A stretch of 64,000 nt of DNA from Variovorax guangxiensis (GCF_003952165.1 NZ_RXFT01000005.1:124001-188000); one strand, 5' to 3'; shown: positions 38,935 to 48,481, counted from the first letter of the stretch. Numbers and translations: made by a program. Notes: generated from the letters alone by a model not told the origin.

Positions 38935-40494
38935 TCAGCTTCGCCGCTGCGACGGTGGCACCGCCGTCTGCTGCTGGAACGCGGCGAGCAGCCGGTATTC
39001 CTCGCCGAGCTTGCGCGGCAGCGAGTGGTACACCGGCAGCAGCTGCCGGTAGAGCGCGGCGTTCTTGGCGTTGGGCGTGTGGCGATGGGTGGCGCCGACC
39101 ATGCCCGCGACCGCGTCGAGCGAATCGACATGGCCCAGCGCGTAGAGCCCGAGCACCGCGGCGCCGAGGCAGGAGCTCTCGAAGCTCTCGGGCACGACCA
39201 CCTCGCGGTCGAACACGTCGGCCATCATCTGGCGCCACATGCCCGAGCGCGCGAAGCCGCCGGTGGCCTTGATGCGTGCACTGCGCCCGGCGATGGATTC
39301 GACCGCCGGCAGGATGCTGTGCAGGTTGAAGATCACGCCCTCGAGCACCGCGCGGATCATGTGCTCCTTGCGGTGGTGGATGCCCAGCCCGAAGAAGGAG
39401 CCGCGCAGGTCGGCGTTCCAGTAGGGCGCTCGCTCGCCGGTGAGGAAGGGGTGGAACACCAGTCCTTCGGAGCCAGCCGATACGCGCTCGGCGATGCGCG
39501 TGAGCACCTCGTAGGTGTCGATGCCCAGGCGCTTGGCGGTCTCGGCCTCGGCCGACGCGAACTCGTCGCGCACCCAGCGCAGGATGATGCCGCCGTTGTT
39601 CACCGGCCCGCCCACCACCCAGCGCCGCTCGGCGAGCGCATAGCAGAAGGTGCGGCCCTCGGGGTCGGTCATCGGGTGGTCGACCACGGTTCGCATCGCG
39701 CCGCTGGTGCCGATGGTCACTGCCACCTCGCCGGGAGCCATCGCGTTCACACCGAGGTTGGAGAGCACGCCGTCGTTGGCGCCGATGACGAAGGGCGTGT
39801 CGCGGGCCAACCCCAGCTGCTTCGCCACGTCGCTCGCGAGGCCCTCGACGTGCCAGGTGGTCGGCACCGGGCGCGAAAGCTGTTCGGCGCGCACGCCGGC
39901 GAGCGCGAGCGCGGCCTCGTCCCACTCGAGCCGTTCGATGTCGAAGAGGCCGGTGGCGGAAGCGATCGAATGGTCGACCTGCCACTGGCCGAAGAGCCGG
40001 AAGAACACGTACTCCTTGATGCCGACGAAGCGCGCGGCGCGCGAGAAGAGCTCGGCGCGCTCGTGGCGCAGCCACACCAGCTTGGCCAGCGGCGACATCG
40101 GATGGATCGGCGTGCCCGTACGGCGATAGATCGCGAGGCCGTCCCACTCGTCGCGGATGCGCGTGGCCCAGGTCGAGGCGCGGTGGTCGGCCCAGGTGAT
40201 GCTGTTCGTGAGCGGCACGCCCGCGTCGTCGACCAGGATCAGGCTGTGCATCGCCGCGCTGAAGGACACGGCGAGCACGTCGGCGGGCGCAGCCTTGGCC
40301 TGCTTCACGCAGCTGGCGATGGCCGAGAGCACGGCCTGGAAGATCTGCTGCGGGTCCTGCTCGGCGGCGCCAGCCTCGGGCTGCAGCAGCGGGTATTCGG
40401 TCGCGTCGTGCGCCAGCACGCGCCCGGCGGGCGTGAAGGCCACGGCCTTCGTGCTGGTGGTTCCGATGTCGACGCCGATGACGATGCGACCCAT
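38935..40494 (-). CDS. gntK: FGGY-family gluconokinase
   Basis: A 519-residue FGGY sugar kinase. The ATPase opening GVDIGTTSTKAVAF, the FSAAMHSLILVD loop, the PVNNGGIILRW stretch and the late phosphate site KATGGFARSGMWRQMMADV match the gluconate/xylulose kinases. Gluconate is favoured because a GntP permease gene lies ten bases upstream. The enzyme makes 6-phosphogluconate for the Entner-Doudoroff or pentose phosphate pathways. Confidence 0.9.
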   Translation of the reverse strand: MGRIVIGVDIGTTSTKAVAFTPAGRVLAHDATEYPLLQPEAGAAEQDPQQIFQAVLSAIASCVKQAKAAPADVLAVSFSAAMHSLILVDDAGVPLTNSITWADHRASTWATRIRDEWDGLAIYRRTGTPIHPMSPLAKLVWLRHERAELFSRAARFVGIKEYVFFRLFGQWQVDHSIASATGLFDIERLEWDEAALALAGVRAEQLSRPVPTTWHVEGLASDVAKQLGLARDTPFVIGANDGVLSNLGVNAMAPGEVAVTIGTSGAMRTVVDHPMTDPEGRTFCYALAERRWVVGGPVNNGGIILRWVRDEFASAEAETAKRLGIDTYEVLTRIAERVSAGSEGLVFHPFLTGERAPYWNADLRGSFFGLGIHHRKEHMIRAVLEGVIFNLHSILPAVESIAGRSARIKATGGFARSGMWRQMMADVFDREVVVPESFESSCLGAAVLGLYALGHVDSLDAVAGMVGATHRHTPNAKNAALYRQLLPVYHSLPRKLGEEYRLLAAFQQQTAVPPSQRRS

Positions 40495-40504
40495 GCTTTT
40501 CTCC

Positions 40505-41857
40505 TCAGACGACCATGTTCAGCAGCATGATGAAGACGATGGCCACGACCGAGATCAGCGTTTCCATCACGGTCCAGGTCTTGAAGGTCTCGGCCACGCT
40601 CATGTTGAAGTATTGCTTCACCAGCCAGAAGCCCGCGTCGTTGACGTGCGAAAGAATCAGCGAGCCCGCGCCGGTGGCCAGCACCAGCAGTTCGCGGTTC
40701 ACGCCCGGCACCATGGTCGCCAGCGGCGCGACGATGCCCGCGCCGGTGATGGTGGCTACCGTGGCCGAGCCGGTGGCGATGCGGATCAGCCCCGCCACCA
40801 GCCAGGCCAGCAGGATCGGCGAGACCTGCGCATGCAGCGCCATCTGCCCGATCGCGTTGCCCACGCCGCTGGCCACCAGCATCTGCTTGAAGCCGCCGCC
40901 CGCGCCGATGATCAGCACGATGGCCGCGGTGGGCGCGAGGCTGTCGTCGACGAACTTCATGATCTGCCTGGCCGTGAAGCCGCGCGCGGTGCCGAAGGTG
41001 TAGAGCGACAGCAGCAGCGCCGCCAGCAGCGCGGTGATCGGGTGGCCGATGAAGTCCATCCACTGGCGCACGATGTTCTTCTCGTCCAGCGCCACGTCGG
41101 CGAAGGTCTTCAGCAGCATCAGCGCCACCGGCAGCAGCACGGTGACGAGCGTGATGCCGAAGCCGGGCAGCTCGCGCGCCTCGGGCTCGCGCGCCAGCTG
41201 TTCCATCAGCTCGGGCGAGGCCTCGCCCGGCACGTACTTCGAGATGAACTTGCCGAAGACCGGGCCCGCGATCATCGCGGTGGGCAGGCCGACGATCAGG
41301 CCGTAGAAGATGGTCTTGCCGATGTCGGCGTTGAACACGCCGATGGCCAGCAGCGGCCCCGGATGCGGCGGCACCAGGCCGTGCACCACCGAAAGCCCCG
41401 CCAGCAGCGGGATGCCGATGCGGATGAGCGACACGCCGGTGCGCCGCGCCACGATGAACACCAGCGGGATCAGCAGCACGAAGCCGATCTCGAAGAACAG
41501 CGGGATGCCGACCAGGAAGGCCGCGAACATCATTGCCCAGTGCACGCGCTCGCGGCCGAAGGCGTCGATCAGCGTGCGCGCGATGCGGTCGGCGCCGCCC
41601 GACTCGGCCATCATCTTGCCGAGCATGGTGCCCAGGCCGAGCACGATGCCCACGAAGCCCAGCACGCCGCCGAAGCCGTCCTGGAAGGACTTCATCACCT
41701 TGTCCACCGGCATGCCCGAGGTCAGGCCCAGGAAGCCCGCGGCCAGCGTCAGCGCGATGAAGGGGTGCACGCGCCAGCGCGTGATCAGAAGGATCAGCCC
41801 GAGGATCGCCACCAGGGCGTCGACGAGCAGGAAGATCTCTTGGCTCATTCCGAACAT
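40505..41857 (-). CDS. gntT: GntP-family gluconate permease
   Basis: A 450-residue inner-membrane gluconate:H+ symporter with about twelve helices. VHGLVPPHPGPLLAIGVFNAD, ATGSATVATITGAGIVAPL and SHVNDAGFWLVKQYFNM are characteristic of GntP/GntT. AGGAGA lies seven bases before the ATG at 41857. It is the first gene of gntT-gntK and faces the LacI-type regulator across three operators. Confidence 0.95.
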   Translation of the reverse strand: MFGMSQEIFLLVDALVAILGLILLITRWRVHPFIALTLAAGFLGLTSGMPVDKVMKSFQDGFGGVLGFVGIVLGLGTMLGKMMAESGGADRIARTLIDAFGRERVHWAMMFAAFLVGIPLFFEIGFVLLIPLVFIVARRTGVSLIRIGIPLLAGLSVVHGLVPPHPGPLLAIGVFNADIGKTIFYGLIVGLPTAMIAGPVFGKFISKYVPGEASPELMEQLAREPEARELPGFGITLVTVLLPVALMLLKTFADVALDEKNIVRQWMDFIGHPITALLAALLLSLYTFGTARGFTARQIMKFVDDSLAPTAAIVLIIGAGGGFKQMLVASGVGNAIGQMALHAQVSPILLAWLVAGLIRIATGSATVATITGAGIVAPLATMVPGVNRELLVLATGAGSLILSHVNDAGFWLVKQYFNMSVAETFKTWTVMETLISVVAIVFIMLLNMVV

Positions 41858-41928
41858 GGGTTGTCTCCTGGATCCGGGCCTTTGCGAAAACAAGGCAAGG
41901 CGGCGGCCCGGTGGGCTGGACAGCTTCG

Positions 41929-41942
41929 GGACAGCGCTATCC
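41929..41942. promoter_or_regulatory. Operator 1 for the LacI-type gluconate regulator
   Basis: GGACAGCGCTATCC, a near-perfect palindrome with one mismatched pair, lies about 70 bases upstream of the gntT start. It is identical to operator 3 and differs from operator 2 at one base. A central CG step within an alternating palindrome is typical of LacI-family sites. Confidence 0.75.
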
Positions 41943-42006
41943 TGCACGATTCAAAAAAAGCCCGCTCTGGTGGGCGCTCGGGTTTTTCCGAATCGGCCAG
42001 GGGCTG

Positions 42007-42020
42007 GGATAGCGCTATCC
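42007..42020. promoter_or_regulatory. Operator 2 for the LacI-type gluconate regulator
   Basis: GGATAGCGCTATCC is a perfect 14-base palindrome, 78 bases from operator 1 and 16 bases from operator 3 (start to start). It is the best-symmetric copy and may be the highest-affinity site. Confidence 0.8.
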
Positions 42021-42022
42021 TA

Positions 42023-42036
42023 GGACAGCGCTATCC
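42023..42036. promoter_or_regulatory. Operator 3 for the LacI-type gluconate regulator
   Basis: GGACAGCGCTATCC repeats operator 1 exactly and begins two bases after operator 2. It lies 38 bases before the regulator's ATG, where binding would also repress the regulator itself. Confidence 0.75.
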
Positions 42037-42074
42037 AAATCCGGATTGGTATTAACCCTGAGACACGCCCGACC

Positions 42075-43106
42075 ATGGCCGACACCCCCGACCGCCCGCG
42101 CTCCCGCTCTTCCAGCCACGTCACCCTCGACGACGTGGCGCGCGCCTGCGGGGTGAGCCCGATCACCGTGTCGCGGGCGCTGCGCGGCGCGCGCAACGTG
42201 GCGCCCGAGCTGCAGGCCCGCGTGCAGGCGGCGGTCGACCAGCTCGGCTACGTGCCCAATGTGGCGGCGCGCGCGCTGGCCTCGGCGCGCAGCTCCCACG
42301 TGGCGGTGCTGATCCCGTCGCTGACCAACCAGCTCTTCGTGGAGCTGCTCGAGGCGGTGCAGGACGCGCTGTCGCCGCACGGTTTCCAGTCGCTCATCGG
42401 CGTGACGCACTACGACCCGAGGCAGGAAGAGGCGCTGCTGCGCAGCTACCTCTCGCAGCGCCCGGCCGGCGTGCTGCTGACGGGCTTCGACCGGAGCGAC
42501 GCGGCCGTGCAGATGCTGGAGCGCAGCAACGCGCCCTGCGTGTACCTGATGGAAACCTCGGCCGACGCGGGCGTGCACAGCGTGGGCTTCTCGCAGCGCG
42601 ACGCGGGCCGCGCCATCGTGCAGCACCTGCTGCAACGCGGCCGCCGGCGCATCGCCTATGCCGCCGGCCAGCTCGATCCGCGCGTGATGATGCGCCTGGA
42701 GGGCTATCGCGAGGCGCTGCGCGCGGCGGGCTGCCACGACCCCGCGCTCGAACTGCTGGTGCCGGGGCCGACTTCCATGGCGCTGGGCGGCCGCCAGTTC
42801 GAGGACCTGCTCGCGCGGCACCCCGACGTGGACGCCATCTTCTATTGCAACGACGACCTCGCCCAGGGCGCGCTGCTGGCCGCGCTGCGCAACGGCGTCG
42901 AGGTGCCGCGGCGCGTGGCGATCGCCGGCTTCAACGATCTGGGCGGCAGCGACCAGATGCTGCCGCCGCTGACCACCGTGCGCACGCCGCGCCGCGAGAT
43001 CGGCGAACGCGCGGCCGCGATGCTGCTGGCGCTGATGCGCGGGGAGACCGTGGCCGAGCGAACGGTGGACCTGGGCTTCGAGCTGATGGCCCGGCAAAGC
43101 AGCTGA
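42075..43106 (+). CDS. gntR: LacI-family regulator of gluconate use
   Basis: A 343-residue LacI-family repressor. The helix-turn-helix and hinge (VTLDDVARACGVSPITVSRA, then LGYVPNVAARALASARS) are followed by a periplasmic-binding-like sensor domain (SSHVAVLIPSLTNQLFVELL ... AIAGFNDLGGSDQMLPPLTT). It is divergent from gntT-gntK with three matching palindromes between. The expected role is repression relieved by gluconate or 6-phosphogluconate. Confidence 0.92.
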   Translation: MADTPDRPRSRSSSHVTLDDVARACGVSPITVSRALRGARNVAPELQARVQAAVDQLGYVPNVAARALASARSSHVAVLIPSLTNQLFVELLEAVQDALSPHGFQSLIGVTHYDPRQEEALLRSYLSQRPAGVLLTGFDRSDAAVQMLERSNAPCVYLMETSADAGVHSVGFSQRDAGRAIVQHLLQRGRRRIAYAAGQLDPRVMMRLEGYREALRAAGCHDPALELLVPGPTSMALGGRQFEDLLARHPDVDAIFYCNDDLAQGALLAALRNGVEVPRRVAIAGFNDLGGSDQMLPPLTTVRTPRREIGERAAAMLLALMRGETVAERTVDLGFELMARQSS

Positions 43107-43131
43107 GGCCAGGCAACCGAAGGCGCGCGGC

Positions 43132-43482
43132 CTACGGCGCCAGCGCCGCCACCTCCGCGCTGCCCAGCGCACCGCCGTAGATGCGGAAGTCGTCGATGCG
43201 GCCCTTCAGGAAGGCATCGCTCGAATACTGCGAGCGGCCCAGCCAGTTCTGCGTGGTAGCGCCGAGGTCGGCGAGCGCGAGGCTCATCTGCGCGTTGGAG
43301 CCGGCTTCGACGCCGTCCACGTACAGGGTGCCCAGCGTGTCCGACACGGTCACCGCCACATGCACCCACCGGCCGGTGGGCATCGCCGCCGAGCCGTCGA
43401 TCACCTGTTCGTTGTAGCCGTGCTCGGTGGTGATGGAGAAGCGCGGCACGCCGCTGCCGTTGCGCACCGTCGGCATCATGCA
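43132..43482 (-). pseudogene. C-terminal remnant of a LamG-domain protein
   Basis: About 116 residues (from MMPTVRNGSGVPRFSITTEH to the end) form the second half of a LamG/concanavalin-like jelly roll, with the family's RWVHVAVTVSDTLGTLYVDG and KGRIDDFRIYGGALG. Such domains sit in secreted carbohydrate-active enzymes. The frame continues upstream only as antisense of the histidine kinase gene and loses homology before the Met-Met, and no signal peptide or first half is present. It is best read as a decayed fragment. Confidence 0.7.
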
Positions 43483-43535
43483 GCGGCGCGCCCAGGAATG
43501 CCGGTGCCAGCCGGTTCGCCGGACGCGTGGCGGGT

Positions 43536-45362
43536 TCAGGCGTCCTCCATGCGCGCATCCATATGCACGAGCTCGATGATGGCTTGCATGAGCGTGGCCG
43601 CGCTGACCGGTTTGAACAGCACCGGCACCCCCCACTCGCGCACGCGCTGCAGGCGCTCGGGCGCGGTCTCGCCGGTGATGAGCAGCATCGGCGCATCGAG
43701 CCTGAAGCGCTCGCGCAGCCGCAGTCCCACCTGCAGGCCCTCGGCACCGTCGCCCAGGCGGTAGTCGCACATCAGCAATGCGACCGGATTCAGGTCCGCG
43801 TCGGGCTGCGCAAGGACTTCCACTGCCTCGGCCTCGTCGGCCACCGCCACGACGTCGATGCCGTAGGCGCGCATGAGCTCGGTCATCGCCTCGCGGATGT
43901 CCTCCTCGTCGTCGATCAGCAGTGCGCGCCCGCCGAGTTCCGGCACCTGGAAGAAGTGGCGAACCGGCGATTCGAATTCCTGCAGCGGCAGGCTGTCCTG
44001 CGATGCCTCCGAGGGTTCGGCCAGCGGCAGCACGAGACGGAAGCGCGTGCCGCGCCCGGGGCGCGAGCGCAGTTCGACCCCGTGGCCGAGCAGGCGGCCG
44101 AGGCGCCGCACGATCGACAGCCCGATGCCCAGGCCGCGCGAGCGGTCGCGCCCCGGGTTGTTCACCTGGTAGAACTCCTCGAAGATGCGCTCCGCCTGCT
44201 CGGGGGCGATGCCGATGCCGGTGTCGCGCACCTCGATCCACACCTGCTCGCCGCGCCTGCGCGCCATCACGGTCACGCCGCCCTGGCGCGTGTACTTCAG
44301 CGCGTTGTCAACGAGGTTGGAGAGCATGCGGTACAGCAGCTGCGGGTCGCTGCGCACCCACAGGCCGCTGGCGCGCACGCGCAGCTGCAGCCGCTTGCGC
44401 TCGGCCTGCACGGAAAAGGTGTTGTGCAGAGGCAGCAGCAGCTCGTCGAGCCCCAGCGCGATCGGCACGGGCTGCACCACGCCGGCGTCGAGCCGGGAGA
44501 TGTCGAGCATGGTGTCCAGCGATGCGCCGAGCGCGTTCACCGCGCGCATCAGCCGCTCGACGTTTCGCTCCTCGGGCCGGTGGCGCAGCGTGTTGCCCAA
44601 AGCGGCGCCGAACAGCGCGATGGCATGCATGGGCTGACGCAGGTCGTGGCTGGCGGCGGCGAGGAAGTGGGTCTTCTCGGCGCTGGCGCGCTCGGTGGCG
44701 GCGATCTGCTCGCGCAGCTGCGCGGCGAGCGCCTCGTTCTCGAACTGCAGGATCAGCGTGGCCGTCAGCCGCTTGTTCTGCTTGACGCCCTCGCTCAGCG
44801 TCAGCACGAGGTTGACGAAGGCGAAGCCGGCCAGGAACCAGTTGAGCGCGCCGCCATACCAGGCCAGCGAGATGATGAGCCCGCTCATCATCGGAATGCC
44901 GTAGCCGAACATCGCGGTGCGCAGCGGCCAGCGCGCCTGCACCGCGCGGGTCCAGCTGCCCATGATGACCACCGTGACGAAAGTGGTCAGCATCGAGTCC
45001 TGGATGCTCACGAGGAAGAGGCTGCTGGGCGCGGTCACGGTGCTGACCGCTGTGACGATGCGGGTGTACTTCTTCGCCCACGCGGGCGTTTCCGACAGCG
45101 GCACCTGCGGCGTCCAGCGCGGCGTGACGATGGCGTACAGGTCCACCAGCACGATCGCGGTGATCAGCGCCACGATCAGCAGCCTGAAGGCCGGATCGAC
45201 GAAGAAGTAGCCGAAGCACCCGATGCCGATGGCGAAGCCCATGTGCGCGACGATGGCCGTGGTGTGGCCCGCGTACAGCGAGGCGACGTGCTCGCGCAGC
45301 ACGCGCAACTCGAGCGTGGCGTCGACGGGCAAGCGCCCCGGGGCCGGATCGTTCTTCTTCAT
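43536..45362 (-). CDS. Hybrid sensor histidine kinase/response regulator
   Basis: A 608-residue inner-membrane protein. Five or six helices fill residues about 36-190 with little periplasmic exposure. A HisKA domain follows with H239 (ASHDLRQPMHAI), an ATPase domain with N353 (LVDNALKY) and the G1 box DTGIGIAP, and a C-terminal receiver with D533 (LMCDYRLGDG) and Lys in VLFKPVSAA. It may sense a membrane signal and pass phosphate to the LuxR-type regulator encoded 61 bases upstream on the same strand. Confidence 0.93.
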   Translation of the reverse strand: MKKNDPAPGRLPVDATLELRVLREHVASLYAGHTTAIVAHMGFAIGIGCFGYFFVDPAFRLLIVALITAIVLVDLYAIVTPRWTPQVPLSETPAWAKKYTRIVTAVSTVTAPSSLFLVSIQDSMLTTFVTVVIMGSWTRAVQARWPLRTAMFGYGIPMMSGLIISLAWYGGALNWFLAGFAFVNLVLTLSEGVKQNKRLTATLILQFENEALAAQLREQIAATERASAEKTHFLAAASHDLRQPMHAIALFGAALGNTLRHRPEERNVERLMRAVNALGASLDTMLDISRLDAGVVQPVPIALGLDELLLPLHNTFSVQAERKRLQLRVRASGLWVRSDPQLLYRMLSNLVDNALKYTRQGGVTVMARRRGEQVWIEVRDTGIGIAPEQAERIFEEFYQVNNPGRDRSRGLGIGLSIVRRLGRLLGHGVELRSRPGRGTRFRLVLPLAEPSEASQDSLPLQEFESPVRHFFQVPELGGRALLIDDEEDIREAMTELMRAYGIDVVAVADEAEAVEVLAQPDADLNPVALLMCDYRLGDGAEGLQVGLRLRERFRLDAPMLLITGETAPERLQRVREWGVPVLFKPVSAATLMQAIIELVHMDARMEDA

Positions 45363-45423
45363 TTCCCTTGTCTCCCTTCGAGGCCTTCATCGCGCCCCGT
45401 TGCCTGCCGCGGCAGGGTCCGGC

Positions 45424-46137
45424 TCAGCGCAGGCTGCTGATCAACTGCGCGCGCGCGCGCATGCCGAACTGCAGCAGGATGCCCGCGACATAGTTCTTGA
45501 CCGTGCCTTCGCTGATCTCGGCCAGCAAGGCGATCTCGTGGTTGCTCTTTCCCTCCAGCAGCCAGTTGAGCACCTGCAGCTGCCGCTTCGTGAGCTTGTG
45601 CCGGGCGTTGCTGGACGAAGGCGCCACGGCATCGGACGGCGCGGGCATGGCGGGAGGCTGGTAGTTCACCGCGTCGCCGCCCAGCAGGCCGCAGGCGCGG
45701 ATGAAGCTCACGACTTCGCGCAGCGTGGCCGACTTCGGCAGGTACGCGAAGGCGCCCAGCGTCATCGCTCCCTGCGCGAGCGTGTCTTGCGCGAGCGTCG
45801 TGGTGCCGGTGCCCGAGAGCACCACGATGCGCGCCTCGGGATAGCGCGATCGGAATTCCATGAGCCCGCTCAGGCCCTGCGTGTCGGGCAGCGCCAGGTC
45901 GAGCAGCACCAGTTCGATCGCTTCCTGGTTGTCCTCGAAGACCGCCATGGCCTCGGCCAGGTTGCCGGCCTCTAGCACCTCGATGGGCGTGGCCGACACG
46001 TTGGCCTCCAGCAGCGCGCACACGCCCATGCGCACGAGGTCGTGATCGTCCACGACCAGGATGGCGCGCGGCCGCGCGGGGTCTCGCTGTCGCCGGGTCT
46101 CCTCGGCCGGGGATGCGGGCCTGTCGGTCTCTGTCAT
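45424..46137 (-). CDS. LuxR/NarL-type response regulator
   Basis: A 237-residue regulator. The receiver has D30-D31 and the phosphoacceptor D80 (LVLLDLALPDTQG), Thr/Ser in VLSGTGT and Lys in LPKSA. The C-terminal GerE-type helix-turn-helix (LTKRQLQVLNWLLEGKSNHE...EGTVKNYVAGIL) binds DNA. GGGGG directly precedes the ATG at 46137. It is the natural partner of the hybrid kinase encoded downstream. Confidence 0.92.
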   Translation of the reverse strand: MTETDRPASPAEETRRQRDPARPRAILVVDDHDLVRMGVCALLEANVSATPIEVLEAGNLAEAMAVFEDNQEAIELVLLDLALPDTQGLSGLMEFRSRYPEARIVVLSGTGTTTLAQDTLAQGAMTLGAFAYLPKSATLREVVSFIRACGLLGGDAVNYQPPAMPAPSDAVAPSSSNARHKLTKRQLQVLNWLLEGKSNHEIALLAEISEGTVKNYVAGILLQFGMRARAQLISSLR

Positions 46138-46205
46138 CCCCCGGATGCTATTTGCGACCCGTGGGGCACCGTAAGTGCCCAAAGTCATGGCCGCGCCCGG
46201 CAGGC

Positions 46206-47192
46206 TCAGAGCGGCTCCAGCCCCACCTTCTTCATCATGGCCTCGGTGAATACCATCTCTTTAGTGAAGCCGGTGGTGTAGGTCGAACCGTCCTGCATGT
46301 CGACCCTGCCGCCCTGCTCCTGCAGCGCCGCGACCACCCTGGGCTGCGCCAGCGCCTTTTCGAAGGCGGTGCGGATGCGCTGCACGATGGCGTCGGGTGT
46401 GCCAGCCGGCACCGAGATGCCGCCCCACGAGGTGAGCTCGGCCCCCTTCACGCCCTGCTCCGCCAGCGTGGGCACCTGCGGCAGCACGGGGTTGCGCTTC
46501 GCTCCCGCCACCGCCAGCGGACGCAGCTTGCCGGCCACGATCTGCGGATAGGCCACGCTGAAGATCGGCATGCCGAACGCGACCTGGTCGCCGAGCACCG
46601 CGTTGACCAGCTCGGAGGCGCCCTTGTAGGGCGCATGCAGCGCGGTGACGTTCTCGGCCGAGAGCAGCATCTCCACGCCCAGGTGCGAAGGCGTGCCCAC
46701 GCCGCCCGAGGCATAGGCCAGCTGCCCGGGCTGCGCCTTGGCCCTGGCCACGAGGTCGGCCAGGCTGCGGACGTCGGAGCTGGCGTTCACGACCAGCACC
46801 ACGTCGGAGCTGGCCAGCCGCATCACGTGGCGGAAGTCCTTCAGCGCGTCGTAGCCCGGGTTGCGGTACATGCGCATGTTGGCGGCCATGGGCGCGGCCG
46901 AGTAGATCCAGGTGTAGCCGTCCGCCGGAGACTTGGCGACGATGCGCGCGCCGATGTTGCCGGCCGCGCCGGCCTTGTTCTCGATCACCACCGGCTGGCC
47001 GATGACCGGCGCCACCGCCTCGGCGAGGATGCGCGCGGTGATGTCGGGGCCGGTGCCGGCCAGGTAGGGCAGCACCCACTTGATGGGACGGCTGGGGTAG
47101 GCCTCTTCGGCCCGCGCGAGGCCCGTGCCCAGGGGCAGCAGCATGGCGGCCAGGGCGTGCCCAAGCAGCTTGCGGCGATGCGGATCGGTCAT
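46206..47192 (-). CDS. TctC/Bug-family periplasmic solute receptor
   Basis: A 328-residue periplasmic binding protein of the tripartite tricarboxylate transporter family. Residues 1-28 form a signal peptide (HRRKLLGHALAAML, cut after ARA). The mature protein has the Bug features YPSRPIKWVLPYLAGTGPD, PVVIENKAGAAGNIGA and YASGGVGTPSHLG. No TctA or TctB membrane genes are nearby, which is common for this family in Variovorax relatives. AGGAGA precedes the ATG. It follows the acyl-CoA dehydrogenase gene by 58 bases and probably delivers that pathway's substrate. Confidence 0.92.
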   Translation of the reverse strand: MTDPHRRKLLGHALAAMLLPLGTGLARAEEAYPSRPIKWVLPYLAGTGPDITARILAEAVAPVIGQPVVIENKAGAAGNIGARIVAKSPADGYTWIYSAAPMAANMRMYRNPGYDALKDFRHVMRLASSDVVLVVNASSDVRSLADLVARAKAQPGQLAYASGGVGTPSHLGVEMLLSAENVTALHAPYKGASELVNAVLGDQVAFGMPIFSVAYPQIVAGKLRPLAVAGAKRNPVLPQVPTLAEQGVKGAELTSWGGISVPAGTPDAIVQRIRTAFEKALAQPRVVAALQEQGGRVDMQDGSTYTTGFTKEMVFTEAMMKKVGLEPL

Positions 47193-47250
47193 TGTCTTGT
47201 CTCCTGTCGCTTGTCTCTTTGTGTGCTTCTTCGGAACGCGCAAGGCGTTC

Positions 47251-48480
47251 TCAACCCGCCTCGGACGCCAGCAGTTCCTTGGCGATGGTGTTGCGCTGGA
47301 TCTCGCTGGTGCCGGTGAGCACGCGGTACATGCGCAGCAGGCGGAAGAGGAACTCCACGCGCCGGCCCTGCACGATGCCTTCGCCGCCGTGGATCTGTAC
47401 CGCGCGGTCGGCCACGCGGAAGGCGGTCTCGGAGCAGAACAGCTTGGCCATCGAGGCCTCGGCGCGCGCGTCCGAGCCCGCGTCGATCTGGCGCGCGGTG
47501 TGGATCATCAGTGCGCGCGCGGCCGCCAGCTCCGTCGCCATGTCGGCCAGCATGTGCTGGATGGCCTGGAACTGGCCGATGGCGCGGCCGAACTGCCGGC
47601 GCCGCAGCGCGTAGTCGCGCGCGTCGCGCAGCGCCACCTGCGCGAGCCCGACCATCGCCGGGCAATGCAGCAGGCGGTTGACGGTGATGCGGCCCAGCGC
47701 CAGCGCCAGGCCCCGGCCCTGCTCGCCGATCAGGTTGGCGGCCGGCACGCGCGCGTTCTCGAACACGATGTTGCCGGTGCCCGACTGCCCGGCCATGGTC
47801 TTGTAGCCCGATTCCACGCGCACGCCCGGCGCCGCCAGGTCGACGAAGAAGGCCGACACCTCGCGCTGCGCGGGGTCGGTGGCGGTGGCGGTGGAGGCGA
47901 CCAGCACCGCGAAATCGGCGAAGGGCGCGCCCGAGATGAAGCGCTTGCGGCCGTTGACGACGTACTCGTCGCCGTCGAGCACCGCGTGCGTCTGCACGGC
48001 GCCGGCATCGGAGCCGGCCTGCTCTTCCGTCAGCGCGAAGCAGATGGCCTTCTCGGCCTCGGCCACCGGCACGATGAAGTTCCGCATCTGCCACGGCGTC
48101 GCGAAGCGTGCCAGCGCGCCCACACGCGGCGGGCCGCTCAGCTCGCCGAACACATGCGGCGCGAAGGGCGAGCCGGTGGCGTAGATCGCTTCCTTGATGA
48201 GCGCGTGGTCGAGCACCGAGAGGCCCATGCCGCCCATCTTCTCGGGAAGAGTCATGCCGTAGAAGCCCAGCTCGCGCGAGCGCTTCCACACGCGCTGCAG
48301 CAGCTCGCGGGGCGCGCCGCGCTCGCTGTCGATGTCGTGCTCGCGCGCCAGGTCGGCCAGCTCGCCGTTCAGGAAGGCCTGCACGCGGCCGATGACTTCG
48401 GCGGCGCGCTCCGAGCCCTCGAAGGGCCCCGCGAAGATCGGTGCCATGTTGTTGATGGCGGGTGTCGTCGTCGCATCCAT
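47251..48480 (-). CDS. Acyl-CoA dehydrogenase
   Basis: A 409-residue flavoprotein of the acyl-CoA dehydrogenase family. FALTEEQAGSDAGAVQT and the KRFISGA stretch bind FAD, and the C-terminal IHGGEGIVQGRRVEFLFR and TGTSEIQRNTIAKELL regions hold the substrate and cofactor end. It introduces a double bond into an acyl-CoA thioester. It starts one base after the stop of the acyl-CoA synthetase gene, so the two act on the same substrate. Confidence 0.93.
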   Translation of the reverse strand: MDATTTPAINNMAPIFAGPFEGSERAAEVIGRVQAFLNGELADLAREHDIDSERGAPRELLQRVWKRSRELGFYGMTLPEKMGGMGLSVLDHALIKEAIYATGSPFAPHVFGELSGPPRVGALARFATPWQMRNFIVPVAEAEKAICFALTEEQAGSDAGAVQTHAVLDGDEYVVNGRKRFISGAPFADFAVLVASTATATDPAQREVSAFFVDLAAPGVRVESGYKTMAGQSGTGNIVFENARVPAANLIGEQGRGLALALGRITVNRLLHCPAMVGLAQVALRDARDYALRRRQFGRAIGQFQAIQHMLADMATELAAARALMIHTARQIDAGSDARAEASMAKLFCSETAFRVADRAVQIHGGEGIVQGRRVEFLFRLLRMYRVLTGTSEIQRNTIAKELLASEAG

Positions 48481-48481
48481 C

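Noticed and set aside
43500..44241. Extension of the LamG fragment to a 369-residue protein
   Set aside because: The extension is antisense to the histidine kinase gene and is low-complexity Arg/Ala/Pro; the homology is confined to 43132-43482.
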